From: Chryseobacterium vaccae
Lineage (GTDB): Bacteria; Bacteroidota; Bacteroidia; Flavobacteriales; Weeksellaceae
NCBI RefSeq assembly: GCF_009602705.1
Contig: NZ_VSWH01000001.1
Location: 868,001-932,000, forward strand
Reading direction: 5' to 3'
Length of the DNA stretch: 64,000 nucleotides
Below, one piece after another: positions 1-8,613 of this stretch. Below the pieces are notes generated by a model, which worked only from the letters and a program-made list of their open reading frames with translations, made no database searches and was not told the DNA's origin. The position numbers and the translations under genes are program-made. How positions within the stretch are numbered: position 1 is the stretch's first letter; each line of letters starts with the position of its first letter.

Positions 1-1098
1 GTAGTCTTCGCCTCCATCTTTTATTCCGTATTTCTTTCTGATCTCTTCCGGTTTTAACGGATAGTTTTTCGAAATAATATTGAATTGTTCTTTCTTTTTA
101 ATACTCTTAGATTCAACAGATTCCATCTCTAAGATTCTTCCCGGAAAGTCATCCTCTCTTTTATCCGAGGTATAAATATGGGTATTGGGATGAAGCTTTT
201 TTAACTCAAATCGTTGAGAGATCAGATTGAATGTTCCACCTTTTAAAATGGAATTATTTGGGATATAAATGAATTTTTCCGGCTCAGCGTATAAAGCCTC
301 CGCATCATCTTCCTCTCCAAATCTGAATATAAACACAGGTTCGCTGCTATCCAGATTAACGCAGTTGCAGGTAATTCCTTCATGAGGTTTACCGGAAAGG
401 AAAGCAACCACTTCCTTAACATCATTTTTTAAGGCTATAATTTCTATTCTGAAAATACCGGGAAGCACCGAAACCAAATATTTAAGATCAATCAACGGAG
501 AAAGCTTGATGACCACCTGATCTGAAGATGTCATAAGTGTGTCCTGAATTTCGAGAATATCGGGCGACAGGTCTTCCAAAAGAAATACTTTATTTTTACT
601 ACTGTCTCTTCTTGCCGGATCTAAGTAAATAACATCGAAATGCTCTTTATTTGAATTTAAAAAGTCTTCCAGTTTCTGATTGACAAAGACGGCTTTACGT
701 TTCAGGATATTCCAGTTATGTTCTACAGTATTTAAAAGTTCAGTATTTTGCTCTACCAGTGTAATTTCCTCAAAATTCTGTGAAAGATAATAGGCATCAA
801 TCCCGAATCCACTTGTCAGATCTGCAAACTTTCTGCCTTTTAACATTTCTGATTTATAGGCAGCTGTCTTTTCTGATGACGACTGCTCCAGACTCAGCTG
901 GGGCGGAAAAACAATTCCTTCTTTCAATAGGAACGGAAATTTCTTTTCGGCTACCTGTTTTCCTTTGATCTGCTGTACAATTTCCTGTATAGAAACATCA
1001 GGAAACGGGGATTTTTTCAACAGTAATGCGTGTAAATCTGTATTTAGATTTGTATTGATGTACTTCTGAACTTCTTCATTTAAAATTTTACTTACCAC
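1..1098 (-). CDS. THUMP-like class I SAM-dependent methyltransferase (3' end off window)
   Basis: The reading frame is open from 1098 to the window edge (366 codons), so the C-terminus is missing. A Rossmann motif I (FADLTSGFGIDAYYLS) is followed by an acidic strand (LVEQN) and a DPARRD motif in IYLDPARRD, as in the Bacteroidota THUMP-like methyltransferases whose catalytic motif is D-P-P/A-R. These are predicted nucleic-acid methyltransferases; the substrate is not known to me. No ATG fits: the frame is entered by GTG codons at 1098 or 1107, and 1098 (VSKILNEEVQKYI) fits the family's usual beginning. The open frame continues upstream through a dispersed intergenic repeat (1121-1155) to a stop near 1155, so a longer start is possible but unlikely. 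Confidence 0.8.
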   Translation of the reverse strand, partial: MVSKILNEEVQKYINTNLNTDLHALLLKKSPFPDVSIQEIVQQIKGKQVAEKKFPFLLKEGIVFPPQLSLEQSSSEKTAAYKSEMLKGRKFADLTSGFGIDAYYLSQNFEEITLVEQNTELLNTVEHNWNILKRKAVFVNQKLEDFLNSNKEHFDVIYLDPARRDSSKNKVFLLEDLSPDILEIQDTLMTSSDQVVIKLSPLIDLKYLVSVLPGIFRIEIIALKNDVKEVVAFLSGKPHEGITCNCVNLDSSEPVFIFRFGEEDDAEALYAEPEKFIYIPNNSILKGGTFNLISQRFELKKLHPNTHIYTSDKREDDFPGRILEMESVESKSIKKKEQFNIISKNYPLKPEEIRKKYGIKDGGEDY

Positions 1099-1120
1099 GA
1101 ATCTCACTGATTTTTTTATA

Positions 1121-1155
1121 TGCTCGCTGATTTTGCAGATAACGCAGATTTTTTA
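1121..1155. repeat. Dispersed repeat family A (CTCGC/TGCAGAT type)
   Basis: The sequence CTCGCTGATTTTGCAGAT followed by AACGCAGATTTTT matches, in shortened form, copies at 13494-13527, 54430-54450 and 56774-56803. All contain CTCGC(A)GAT plus one or more GCAGAT units. It lies just upstream of the methyltransferase gene. A looser relative (CTCACAAATTTCACAGAT) lies at 1231-1250. Confidence 0.6.
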
Positions 1156-1317
1156 AATATAAATATCATTAATTAATACTCAATAAAGTAATCTGGTAAT
1201 TTATGGAAATGTTAAAATGGCTTCCCAGAGATCTCACAAATTTCACAGATGATAATTGTACATCACCTGTTTAAGATGATAACGACTTAAAAATTCCGAA
1301 TTTGTGGGAAATTAAAA

Positions 1318-2475
1318 TTATTCAAACATTTCAGCCCAACGTACGGGCTTTATTTCATTTTCGCTGTAAAGTTCTTCCGCTGACTTTTTAACGTCTAATT
1401 TAGGGTATAAATTAACCCCGATCAGCTTTATTTTTCCTTCTTCCACCCATTTCTGTTCTTCAACAGCATGGTTATAGATCTTTTTTTGTACTATTCCCTG
1501 CTTTAAAAGCTGCAGATAACCGCCGGCCTCTTCTATTTCTACAAACAGATCCCATGATTTTTCTGCAATCTGGCGCGTGATATCTTCAATGTAATAACTG
1601 CCGTTTGATGCATCTTCAAATACATTGATGATACTTTCGTAGGCTAAAACAATCTGCTGTTTGAAAGAGATCTCTTCTGAGTTTTCCGTGCTTCTTTCCA
1701 CCAGATAATTGTTGCTGAAAACAGCGTCTGCACCGCCTATCATGGCAGAAGCCAATTCTAAAGTGGAACGGATCAGGTTATTTTCATTATCAGCAACAGC
1801 TTTATTTCTAAGGGAAGTTTCTGCAAAGATGTAAGGAATCTCATCCAGGCCATATTCTTTGGAAAGCTGGTTGAAAACAATTTTAAAGGCTCTTAACTTG
1901 GCCATTTCAAAGAAATAATTTCCACCAACAGCAATTCTGAAGATCAATTGATTTAAAATTTCAGCACCATAAACTTCAGTAAGTTCTTTTGTCTGAGCCA
2001 ATGCTATTCCCAACTGCTGGTATATAGCTGCTCCGGCATTCTGATGAAGGGAAATATCAATACAAATATTTCTTTTGAAGTTCTTTGCCAAAAGCTCTTT
2101 AGCCAATTGATCGTTTATAACAGACTGTTTTTCATCAATAATACTGATCAGTGAAAAATACTGGTCTTCTTCTTTAGGGCTGATATGCCCCGCAAGATCT
2201 TTATTATTAACAAACAGGGCTTTCTGTTCAAGATTCTCTACATTATGTTCCAGAACAAATGCAAATACATCTTCTTCCAGACTTTCGTGGTAAGTAGCTA
2301 CCAAATGGGTATTTTCTTCCACTTTCGGCAGGTTGGCCAATGGTTTCCGAACTTCGCTGTAAAACGGTTTCACTTCAATTCCTTCAAGGTTTTCCTTTTT
2401 TAAAATTGAATAAATATCTTCTGTTTTAAGCTGTTTCTTAACTAAATTTTCCCAGTTTGGAAGTATTTCTGACAT
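1318..2475 (-). CDS. mutA: Methylmalonyl-CoA mutase family protein, small (alpha-type) subunit
   Basis: The 385-residue protein has the TIM-barrel features of the non-catalytic small subunit of heterodimeric methylmalonyl-CoA mutase (for example the GGNYFFEMAKLRAFKIV and GGADAVFSNNYLV stretches). It has no C-terminal cobalamin-binding domain with DxHxxG, as expected of a small subunit, and is much shorter than the roughly 640-residue actinobacterial MutA. It would pair with a B12-dependent large subunit to interconvert methylmalonyl-CoA and succinyl-CoA; the large subunit is not in the window. It is the last of three co-directional genes after uridine kinase and the FtsB-like gene. A perfect inverted repeat (2505-2548) sits between it and its upstream neighbour. 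Confidence 0.85.
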   Translation of the reverse strand: MSEILPNWENLVKKQLKTEDIYSILKKENLEGIEVKPFYSEVRKPLANLPKVEENTHLVATYHESLEEDVFAFVLEHNVENLEQKALFVNNKDLAGHISPKEEDQYFSLISIIDEKQSVINDQLAKELLAKNFKRNICIDISLHQNAGAAIYQQLGIALAQTKELTEVYGAEILNQLIFRIAVGGNYFFEMAKLRAFKIVFNQLSKEYGLDEIPYIFAETSLRNKAVADNENNLIRSTLELASAMIGGADAVFSNNYLVERSTENSEEISFKQQIVLAYESIINVFEDASNGSYYIEDITRQIAEKSWDLFVEIEEAGGYLQLLKQGIVQKKIYNHAVEEQKWVEEGKIKLIGVNLYPKLDVKKSAEELYSENEIKPVRWAEMFE

Positions 2476-2504
2476 TGGAGATGGATTATTTGTGAATTGT
2501 GAAT

Positions 2505-2548
2505 CGTCAATAGTGAATTTTAATTTAGTTTAAGATTCACTATTGACG
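2505..2548. repeat. Perfect inverted repeat, 14-bp arms
   Basis: Arm CGTCAATAGTGAAT (2505-2518) is followed after 16 bases by its exact reverse complement (2535-2548). The flanks carry more GTGAAT units (TGTGAATTGTGAAT). There is no T-run beside the stem on the minus strand, so it looks like an intergenic palindromic repeat rather than a terminator. Confidence 0.7.
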
Positions 2549-2566
2549 AATTTTATTCAATTTGTA

Positions 2567-2923
2567 TTATTTTTTCGCAATATTACTGCTGTCTACCACC
2601 AGAATAAAGATCTCTTCATCCGGTTTTTTCATAAAGTAATTTTCTCTTGCGTATTTTTCTTTTTCCGATTTATTGTTCATCAGTTTTTTATAAAAGGCAT
2701 CATTTTTTTCATATTCCTTTTTATAATATTCCAACTGATCTTCATATCGGCTGATTTCGCCGTTCAGTTCATTGATTACGAGAAAAGAGGTTTTATCAAA
2801 GAAAATCATCCAGACCAGAAACAGGCAAATGGTAATGGTATATTTATTCAGAACATATTTCTGAATGAGTTTGAGTGTTTCGGACTTCGGCTGGATGTCT
2901 TTAATAAGTTTGTTTTCTTTCAT
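2567..2923 (-). CDS. FtsB/DivIC-like septum formation initiator protein
   Basis: This 118-residue protein has a short cytoplasmic N-terminus, one membrane segment (about residues 29-50, ITICLFLVWMIFF), a predicted coiled coil (about 55-90) and the C-terminal signature REKYA/ENYFMKKPDEEIFI. That is the layout of FtsB/DivIC, bitopic divisome proteins that bridge FtsL and FtsQ. One base separates it from the stop of udk, so the two are surely cotranscribed. The udk-divIC-mutA order is, from memory, common in Flavobacteriia. Confidence 0.85.
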   Translation of the reverse strand: MKENKLIKDIQPKSETLKLIQKYVLNKYTITICLFLVWMIFFDKTSFLVINELNGEISRYEDQLEYYKKEYEKNDAFYKKLMNNKSEKEKYARENYFMKKPDEEIFILVVDSSNIAKK

Positions 2924-2924
2924 T

Positions 2925-3539
2925 TTAATGTTTTCTCAACGAATTTTTTATAACAGTAGTTAAAAAATCAATCGCTACGGAATTCTGCTTCATGTTCGGA
3001 ATGATAAGATCGGCTTCATTCTTTGATGGTTCTATGAATTCCTGATGCATTGGTTTTAAAGTAGTCTGGTAACGGTGAAGAACTTCATTTAAGTCTCTTC
3101 CCCTTTCCTGGGTATCTCTTCGGATCCTTCTGATGAGTCTTTCGTCTGAATCGGCATGAACAAATACTTTCAGGTCAAATTCTTTTAACAGTTCTTTATT
3201 GGTAAGAACCAGAATTCCTTCTACCACCAATACATTCTTAGGTTCTACAGTGACATGATCTCCTGTTCTGGAATGGGTAACAAAGCTGTATATCGGCTGT
3301 TCAATAGGCTCGTTATTTTTTAAAGCTTTTACGTGTTTCAGCATCAATTCAAAATCTATGGACTTTGGGTGGTCATAATTTAACGCCTCCCGTTCAGTCA
3401 GGGTAAGATTCGGGTTGTCATGATAATAATTATCCTGTGAAAGGATGTTCATTCCTTCAATATCAAGCTGCTGGAGTATCTTGTCAACAACTGTAGTTTT
3501 GCCGGAGCCTGTACCTCCTGCAATTCCTATTACAAGCAT
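2925..3539 (-). CDS. udk: Uridine kinase
   Basis: Phosphorylates uridine and cytidine in pyrimidine salvage. The N-terminus carries the P-loop GGTGSGKTT (residues 8-16). The family motif SQDNYYHD follows near residue 35, then NYDHPKSIDFE (the DHP motif), and the lid arginines RLIRRIRRDTQERGR (about residues 134-148). The length of 204 residues is normal for bacterial Udk. It is first in a three-gene operon with the FtsB-like gene and mutA. A TATATTTG box lies 27 bases upstream of the start. Confidence 0.95.
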   Translation of the reverse strand: MLVIGIAGGTGSGKTTVVDKILQQLDIEGMNILSQDNYYHDNPNLTLTEREALNYDHPKSIDFELMLKHVKALKNNEPIEQPIYSFVTHSRTGDHVTVEPKNVLVVEGILVLTNKELLKEFDLKVFVHADSDERLIRRIRRDTQERGRDLNEVLHRYQTTLKPMHQEFIEPSKNEADLIIPNMKQNSVAIDFLTTVIKNSLRKH

Positions 3540-3565
3540 TCTTTTTTGTTTCTTTATAGTTTGTA

Positions 3566-3573
3566 CAAATATA
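3566..3573 (-). promoter_or_regulatory. Bacteroidota -7 box upstream of udk
   Basis: TATATTTG on the minus strand matches the TAnnTTTG consensus. No TTG is present at the -33 position, so the call rests on the -7 box alone. Confidence 0.5.
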
Positions 3574-3691
3574 CTATTTTAGATAAAAATATGACAGCAC
3601 AGACCAATAAATTGAACAATTAAGGGGACAAAGATATTCTAAGGTGAAAAAGATAAAACCGTTTTGCCGGCAAATCCCCATTATTTCAAAT

Positions 3692-3718
3692 AAAAAATCC
3701 GATGCTTAGCACCGGATT
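3692..3718 (-). terminator. Intrinsic terminator of the secreted peptidase gene
   Basis: The stem AATCCG-a-TGCT / AGCA-c-CGGATT (3696-3718), read on the minus strand, is followed by six T residues. It lies 17 bases past the stop of the M36-like peptidase. Confidence 0.8.
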
Positions 3719-3734
3719 TAAAAGTTTTTACTAT

Positions 3735-5579
3735 TTATTTTTTTATAAATTTTGTGGATATTTCCAATCCTTTTATAGTTAAGATATAATCACCCGTCTG
3801 AAGACCTGAAACGCTGATCTGGCTTCTTCCGCTTCCTACTGTGGCATCCATCACTTTTCTGCCCTCCATATTGTAGATTTCTGCTTTTTGCTCTTTATTT
3901 CCTTTCAATGATATGTTTAATATATCAGAAACCGGGTTAGGATAAACTGAAATCTGCTGTTCTTTAGTAACTTCTTTGGTACTTAGCTGACAGGTATATG
4001 CCGGAAGTGTATACCCTGCAGCCGTAAACTCCTGGGTCATTATGGTAATATCATTACAGGTAAACCCAAACTGGCCTACCATATCTATTGCAGCCTGTCT
4101 TACCGCAATAGCTGCATTCTGTTGATTAGTTGATGAAGTAGTTAAATCAAGCCCTTCTAAAAATGCCCTGTCTGTTTTTTCTCTACCTATTCTGTCATAG
4201 ATTCTCATCAGAGCCGATGCCCAGATCTGGCCTTTGGTATGGATAGCTCCAGAACCAGGATACAAAACGGTATAATTGGTGATTCTTCCGGCCCAGATGG
4301 GGTTATGCCCATCCCAGCTAAACATCCAATTGTATTGAGGGGATGAAGAAGGCCATTGATTAAGGCTTCTGCTATAAGACTGTGCCCAGTAATCACCACT
4401 TCCTTCACTTAATCCATCAGAATTTGATACACCTCCTGAAAGCCAGTGATGAATTCCATGTCCTAATTCATGAAGCACAACATCGGCATCTTCAGCATCG
4501 TCTACACCACCCTGGCCGAATTCTAAAGTTCCGGCTGTAGTATATTGTGAATTATCGTCTCCGTTTAGTGCATGAGGATCATAAATAACCGCACCTCCGT
4601 TAGTAGTAGGTTTACAGACAATTCCTAATGTCTCATTGATATACCTTAAACTTTTATCGATGTGCCAGAAAGCATTTACTGCTTCAAATCCCAACTCGCT
4701 TCTGTTGAACAAAAACTGGTTGGTAGCCTGTGTAAACAAACCTGTATTAGGATTGCTGATATTTCTTATTTCAACATAAGAATTCTTCAGTTTGTAAACA
4801 TTATTGGCAAATTCTATATCTGAGAATGTTACCAAGCTTCTGGCATTATCCAGGCTGGCATTGGTGGCATCATTACCATCTACATAATTACCCCCATATG
4901 TTGATCCTGTCTTTGATAGCGGATCCGGATCGAATACATAACCAGATCCTGAGGCTTTAAAGCTGACGGTTTTATTCAGCTTTTTTGCTTTCTTTTTTGG
5001 AGATCGGGAAGTGTCACCTTCATGCCTATGGTGTACTGCGATGTTTTTAACGCTTATGACCTCTCCTGTTTTGGCATCAACAATGGTTTCCCAGCTTCCG
5101 GGATTGTCATAGGAGTTAATAACAGCTCTGTAAACAAGTTTAGTATTTCCTTCATCTGTAATATAGACAAACAACTTGTTTTCCTGATATGTGATCTCTC
5201 CTTTTGATTTAGATGCTTTGTATGCCTTATTAAATGCATCAGACGCAGAAACAGAAGGTACTATATCTATTTCTTTCAGGTTTTTCCTGAAACTTTCTGT
5301 ACCCGTATAGCTTATTCTGCCTTCTTTATTGAAATGGACCAGAATTTCTGACTGAAAAACCGGTACATCTTTAATAAACTGCTGAAAACGGAGTGTTTCT
5401 CCTGTATTTCCTTTACGTACAGAATTTAAAGTAAGCTTACTAAAGCTCTGAATTCCTAAATCTCTCGTATTTTCCTTGATCCATCTGTTTGCAGAAGCTT
5501 CATAGGATGATTCCTGAGCCATTAATGTGCTACAGCACAGAACGCTGCCTAGCACCAGTGAAGTAATTTTTAATTTCAT
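3735..5579 (-). CDS. Secreted M36-like (fungalysin-type) metallopeptidase with T9SS sorting domain
   Basis: A signal peptide (residues 1-21, ending LMAQE) precedes an FTP-type inhibitory propeptide (about 40-180). The catalytic part carries the zinc motif HELGH (H370, E371, H374) and the third-ligand motif GLSEGSGDYW (E392), as in M36 fungalysins and related thermolysin-fold peptidases. The last 75 residues (SVYPNPVSDILNI ... GDYILTIKG) are a type A C-terminal domain for the type IX secretion system, so the enzyme is exported and probably processed at the cell surface. The linker near 190-203 is very lysine-rich (SPKKKAKKLNK). A monocistronic unit is likely: it has its own terminator and a 154-base AT-rich upstream gap. 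The substrate is unknown. Confidence 0.88.
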   Translation of the reverse strand: MKLKITSLVLGSVLCCSTLMAQESSYEASANRWIKENTRDLGIQSFSKLTLNSVRKGNTGETLRFQQFIKDVPVFQSEILVHFNKEGRISYTGTESFRKNLKEIDIVPSVSASDAFNKAYKASKSKGEITYQENKLFVYITDEGNTKLVYRAVINSYDNPGSWETIVDAKTGEVISVKNIAVHHRHEGDTSRSPKKKAKKLNKTVSFKASGSGYVFDPDPLSKTGSTYGGNYVDGNDATNASLDNARSLVTFSDIEFANNVYKLKNSYVEIRNISNPNTGLFTQATNQFLFNRSELGFEAVNAFWHIDKSLRYINETLGIVCKPTTNGGAVIYDPHALNGDDNSQYTTAGTLEFGQGGVDDAEDADVVLHELGHGIHHWLSGGVSNSDGLSEGSGDYWAQSYSRSLNQWPSSSPQYNWMFSWDGHNPIWAGRITNYTVLYPGSGAIHTKGQIWASALMRIYDRIGREKTDRAFLEGLDLTTSSTNQQNAAIAVRQAAIDMVGQFGFTCNDITIMTQEFTAAGYTLPAYTCQLSTKEVTKEQQISVYPNPVSDILNISLKGNKEQKAEIYNMEGRKVMDATVGSGRSQISVSGLQTGDYILTIKGLEISTKFIKK

Positions 5580-5697
5580 ATATTGTTTTTTTGCAATTAT
5601 TTAAATAAAAATAATAATAATTAATGAATTTTAAGTTTTTTTAACACAAAAACCTAAAAAACAAATATCAAAAATCTAACAAACCACTTTTTGACAT

Positions 5698-5727
5698 AAA
5701 AAAACCGTTTCATTTTTCATGAAACGG
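5698..5727 (-). terminator. Intrinsic terminator after clpS
   Basis: The stem CCGTTTCAT / ATGAAACGG (5705-5727) with a 5-base loop is followed on the minus strand by seven T residues, 16 bases past the clpS stop. Confidence 0.85.
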
Positions 5728-5743
5728 CTGCTATTTATTTTAT

Positions 5744-6049
5744 TTATACGATTTCGCTTGTTAATTCTCTTGAAAGCAATTTTTCGTGCATAGGCTTCAG
5801 AACATCCATTGAGCCCGTTTTTACAGTGCATTTGCCTTTGTAATGCACCAGAATGGTACACTGCTCTGCCTGTTCTAAGGTATGTTTGCATATTTCGATC
5901 AAACAGTTGATCACATAATCGAAAGTATGAATATCATCATTATGCAGTACCAATTTATACACTTCATCTGTATCGTCCAAAACAAGTACTTCTTCTTCAT
6001 ACTGCCGTTTCGGATCTTCATAATCTTTTATACTGTTATAAAAAATCAT
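5744..6049 (-). CDS. clpS: ATP-dependent Clp protease adaptor ClpS
   Basis: ClpS hands N-degron substrates to ClpAP/ClpC. The 101-residue protein has the family core: LVLHNDDIHTFDYVI (the NDD-x-x-T/H substrate-pocket segment), HTLEQAEQCTILVHYKGKC (the A-x-x-V-H-x-x-G motif) and a following TGSMDVLKP strand. The N-terminal extension (residues 1-30) is acidic. The start is 11 bases downstream of the transporter gene's stop, so clpS is the second gene of a two-gene unit that ends at the hairpin 5698-5727. Confidence 0.93.
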   Translation of the reverse strand: MIFYNSIKDYEDPKRQYEEEVLVLDDTDEVYKLVLHNDDIHTFDYVINCLIEICKHTLEQAEQCTILVHYKGKCTVKTGSMDVLKPMHEKLLSRELTSEIV

Positions 6050-6060
6050 CTTTAATTATT

Positions 6061-7419
6061 TTAAACTTCTCCTATTTTATCAGCCAGATCGTTGATCATA
6101 TTTGGCCCTTCATATACTAATTCTACAAGCTCTACGCTTTTATTATTCATTTTCAGGATTTTGAAATGATAGTTATCCAGATCAAACTCCTGATTTTCTT
6201 CCGGAATATCTTCTAATTCGTGAAGAATGAATCCTGCCAGTGAATTATATTCACTATCTTCTGACAAAGGAAGCTTTTTAGGCAGATATTCGTTGATTTC
6301 ATCCAGTGGCTGGGTTGCCTGTACCCAATAAATATTATCTCCGATTTTATCTACCAGTTTATCTTCATCATCCTCTTCATCCTGTATTTCTCCTACCAGC
6401 TCTTCCAGAATATCTTCCAGGGTAATAATTCCTTCTGTACCTCCGAATTCATCAATTACAATGGCTAGATGCTGCTTTTTCTGCTGGAAGATCTTTAAGA
6501 GGTCTGAAATCTTTTTGCTTCCTACTACGAAAAACGCATCACGCATCAGTTCTTTAAGGTCTTCATGATTCAAATCTCCTTTTCTCTTAACAAATTCCCT
6601 TATAATCTCTTTGGTATAGAAAATACCAATTACATTGTCAATAGAATCAAGGTATACAGGAATACGGGAATACCCGCTGTCCATAATCTTATTGATAATC
6701 TCATTGATATCTTCTTCAAAATCAATAGAGGTGATATTCTGTCTTGGAACCATGATCTGCTTGGCAGAATGATCCGTAAAATCGAATGCGTTTTTGATGA
6801 TCTCGTAGTTCTCTTCTTCAATTTCACCGCTGTCCGCACTTTGTTTTACCAATAACTGAAGCTCTTCTGTAGAGTGAATTTCCTGTTCTGAAGCCGGGTG
6901 AATTTTAACCAGTCTCAGGAAACCATTCGACATGGAGTTCATTAGCCAGATAAACGGTTTAAAGATGGTATAGAAAACTCTTAAAGGTACTGCCGTTGCC
7001 ATAGTAGTCGCTTCAGATTTCCTGATCGCAATTGATTTTGGAATAAGCTCACCAAAAACAATATGCATAATTGTGATCAATACGAAACTGGTGACCAAAG
7101 AAATTGAAGTAACAGATGCCTCGCTCATTTCTATGCTCAGGGAATGAAAAATGTTTTCAACAATATGGTGAAGCGCACTTTCCCCTACCCATCCTAATGC
7201 CAGGGAAGCCAATGTAATTCCAAGCTGTGTTGCAGACAGATATTCATCTAAATGTTTGATGATGTGCTCCGCCTGCTTAGCCATAGAGTTTCCTTCTGCG
7301 GCTTTTAACTGAATTTGTGAGTAACGAACTTTAACAATTGAAAATTCTGCGGCTACGAAAAAGCCATTGAGTAATACAAGAAATAAGGCTAGCAAAAGCC
7401 TGACTATGTCCGAGTCCAT
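6061..7419 (-). CDS. CNNM/CorC-family (DUF21-CBS-HlyC) membrane protein
   Basis: The 452-residue protein has an N-terminal DUF21 domain with about four membrane segments (residues 5-165, including LLLALFLVLLNGFFVAAEF and LGWVGESAL), then a CBS pair (about 205-335; VPRQNITSID and FGGTEGIITLEDILEELVG) and a C-terminal CorC/HlyC domain (about 350-440). Such proteins are implicated in Mg2+/Co2+ transport or resistance; the older name is hemolysin. GTEGI.TLEDI.EE is the classic family signature. It is followed 11 bases later by clpS, and a TATCTTTG box lies 27 bases upstream of the start. Confidence 0.9.
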   Translation of the reverse strand: MDSDIVRLLLALFLVLLNGFFVAAEFSIVKVRYSQIQLKAAEGNSMAKQAEHIIKHLDEYLSATQLGITLASLALGWVGESALHHIVENIFHSLSIEMSEASVTSISLVTSFVLITIMHIVFGELIPKSIAIRKSEATTMATAVPLRVFYTIFKPFIWLMNSMSNGFLRLVKIHPASEQEIHSTEELQLLVKQSADSGEIEEENYEIIKNAFDFTDHSAKQIMVPRQNITSIDFEEDINEIINKIMDSGYSRIPVYLDSIDNVIGIFYTKEIIREFVKRKGDLNHEDLKELMRDAFFVVGSKKISDLLKIFQQKKQHLAIVIDEFGGTEGIITLEDILEELVGEIQDEEDDEDKLVDKIGDNIYWVQATQPLDEINEYLPKKLPLSEDSEYNSLAGFILHELEDIPEENQEFDLDNYHFKILKMNNKSVELVELVYEGPNMINDLADKIGEV

Positions 7420-7446
7420 TTAGAAATTGTGTAATTTTTATTTTTA

Positions 7447-7454
7447 CAAAGATA
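7447..7454 (-). promoter_or_regulatory. -7 box upstream of the CorC-family gene
   Basis: TATCTTTG on the minus strand matches TAnnTTTG. No clear -33 TTG. Confidence 0.45.
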
Positions 7455-7487
7455 TGGAAAATATAAATAACTAAGGACTTTAATTTA

Positions 7488-7528
7488 GGAAAGGCGGATG
7501 GAAGCTGGAAGAGAGAAGGAAATGAAGT
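7488..7528. repeat. Dispersed repeat family C (GGAAGCTGGAAG type)
   Basis: Purine-rich GGATGGAAGCTGGAAGAGAG recurs at 13121-13156 in the same orientation, and as its complement at 56864-56887 (ACTTCCCTCTTCCAGCTTCC) and 13678-13710. It lies in the gap between atpG and the CorC-family gene. Confidence 0.55.
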
Positions 7529-7617
7529 CACAAACAACAAAAGAATTTTCTTTTTTTGACGTTACTCAAAATCAATATTTTTCTAAAAATATCAGACTTT
7601 GATCTTCCATCTTTAAT

Positions 7618-7644
7618 AAAAAAAGCACCGACTATATCGATGCT
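7618..7644 (-). terminator. Terminator of the ATP synthase operon
   Basis: The stem AGCATCGA / TCGGTGCT (one G-T pair) at 7624-7644 is followed on the minus strand by a run of seven T, 25 bases past the atpG stop. Confidence 0.8.
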
Positions 7645-7668
7645 TTATGTATACTGTTAAGGTATTTC

Positions 7669-8538
7669 TTATGAATTTTTCAGGGCTTCTGCTCCGGAAA
7701 CGATCTCTAAGATCTCGTTGGTAATGGCAGCCTGTCTTGCTTTGTTGTAGAAGATCACAAGATCATTCTTTAAAGCCTGAGCGTTATCTGTCGCTTTGTG
7801 CATGGCTGTCATTCTTGCTCCGTGCTCTGATGCTACTGAATCAAGAACGGCTTTGAAAACCTGAGTTTTAATTGATTTAGGAATCAAATGATCTAGGATC
7901 TCTGCTCTGGTTGGTTCAAAGATATAATCTGTTTCTACCGGTGCATCTGATGCATCTGCTTCAGGCATTGAGATCGGAAGAAGCTGTTCAGTCATTACTT
8001 CCTGAGTAGCGGCATTAACAAATTTGTTATAGATCAGATAAACCTCGTCAAATTTACCTTCTTTAAAGCTGCCCATTACACCTTCTGTAACGTGAGCAAC
8101 TGTATCAAAGTTTAAATTATCAAAAACGGCACTTTCATTAGCATATACTTTACGGTTTTTTCTTACCGCATCAAATGCTTTTTTACCGATTGTAAGAACT
8201 TCAACTTCGTATTGAGATTTATTCTGAAACTGGCTGTTAAGTTCTTTTACAATAGATGAGTTGAAAGCTCCTGCAAGACCTCTGTTTGAAGTAACAGCGA
8301 TGAAAAGAACTCTCTTCACTTCTCTTTTTTGAGCATAAACAGAAACCTGATCAGGATCAGAGCTAGAATTTACATTCTGGATGATTTCCTGTAGTTTTTC
8401 AGAATAAGGTCTTAACATTACGATTGCATCCTGTGCTTTTTTAAGCTTCGCTGCGGAAACCATTTTCATAGCACGTGTAATCTGCATCGTAGATGAAATT
8501 GACGTAATTCTGCCTCGTATTTCTTTTAAGTTTGCCAT
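7669..8538 (-). CDS. atpG: ATP synthase F1 gamma subunit
   Basis: The rotor shaft of F1. It begins MANLKEIRGRITSISSTMQITRAMKMVSA, the conserved N-terminal helix (shown here only to identify the start: MANLKEIRGRI), and ends with the matching C-terminal helix ITNEILEIVSGAEAL. The length of 289 residues is normal. It is the last gene of the operon, followed by a terminator. The beta and epsilon genes (atpD, atpC) that follow gamma in many bacteria are absent here, as is usual in Bacteroidota where atpDC form a separate unit. Confidence 0.97.
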   Translation of the reverse strand: MANLKEIRGRITSISSTMQITRAMKMVSAAKLKKAQDAIVMLRPYSEKLQEIIQNVNSSSDPDQVSVYAQKREVKRVLFIAVTSNRGLAGAFNSSIVKELNSQFQNKSQYEVEVLTIGKKAFDAVRKNRKVYANESAVFDNLNFDTVAHVTEGVMGSFKEGKFDEVYLIYNKFVNAATQEVMTEQLLPISMPEADASDAPVETDYIFEPTRAEILDHLIPKSIKTQVFKAVLDSVASEHGARMTAMHKATDNAQALKNDLVIFYNKARQAAITNEILEIVSGAEALKNS

Positions 8539-8613
8539 TAATTTGGGTTCAAAGTTTATGGTCTAAGTTTAAGGTTCAAAATTAGGTATTTCAAACCTTA
8601 AACATTGAGATTT

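Noticed and set aside
780..968. Open frame of 62 codons, plus strand
   Set aside because: It lies fully within the minus-strand methyltransferase gene and has no family features.
2543..2953. 136-codon plus-strand frame over the ftsB-like gene
   Set aside because: Phe/Ile-rich composition typical of the complement of an A/T-rich coding strand; antisense shadow of real genes.
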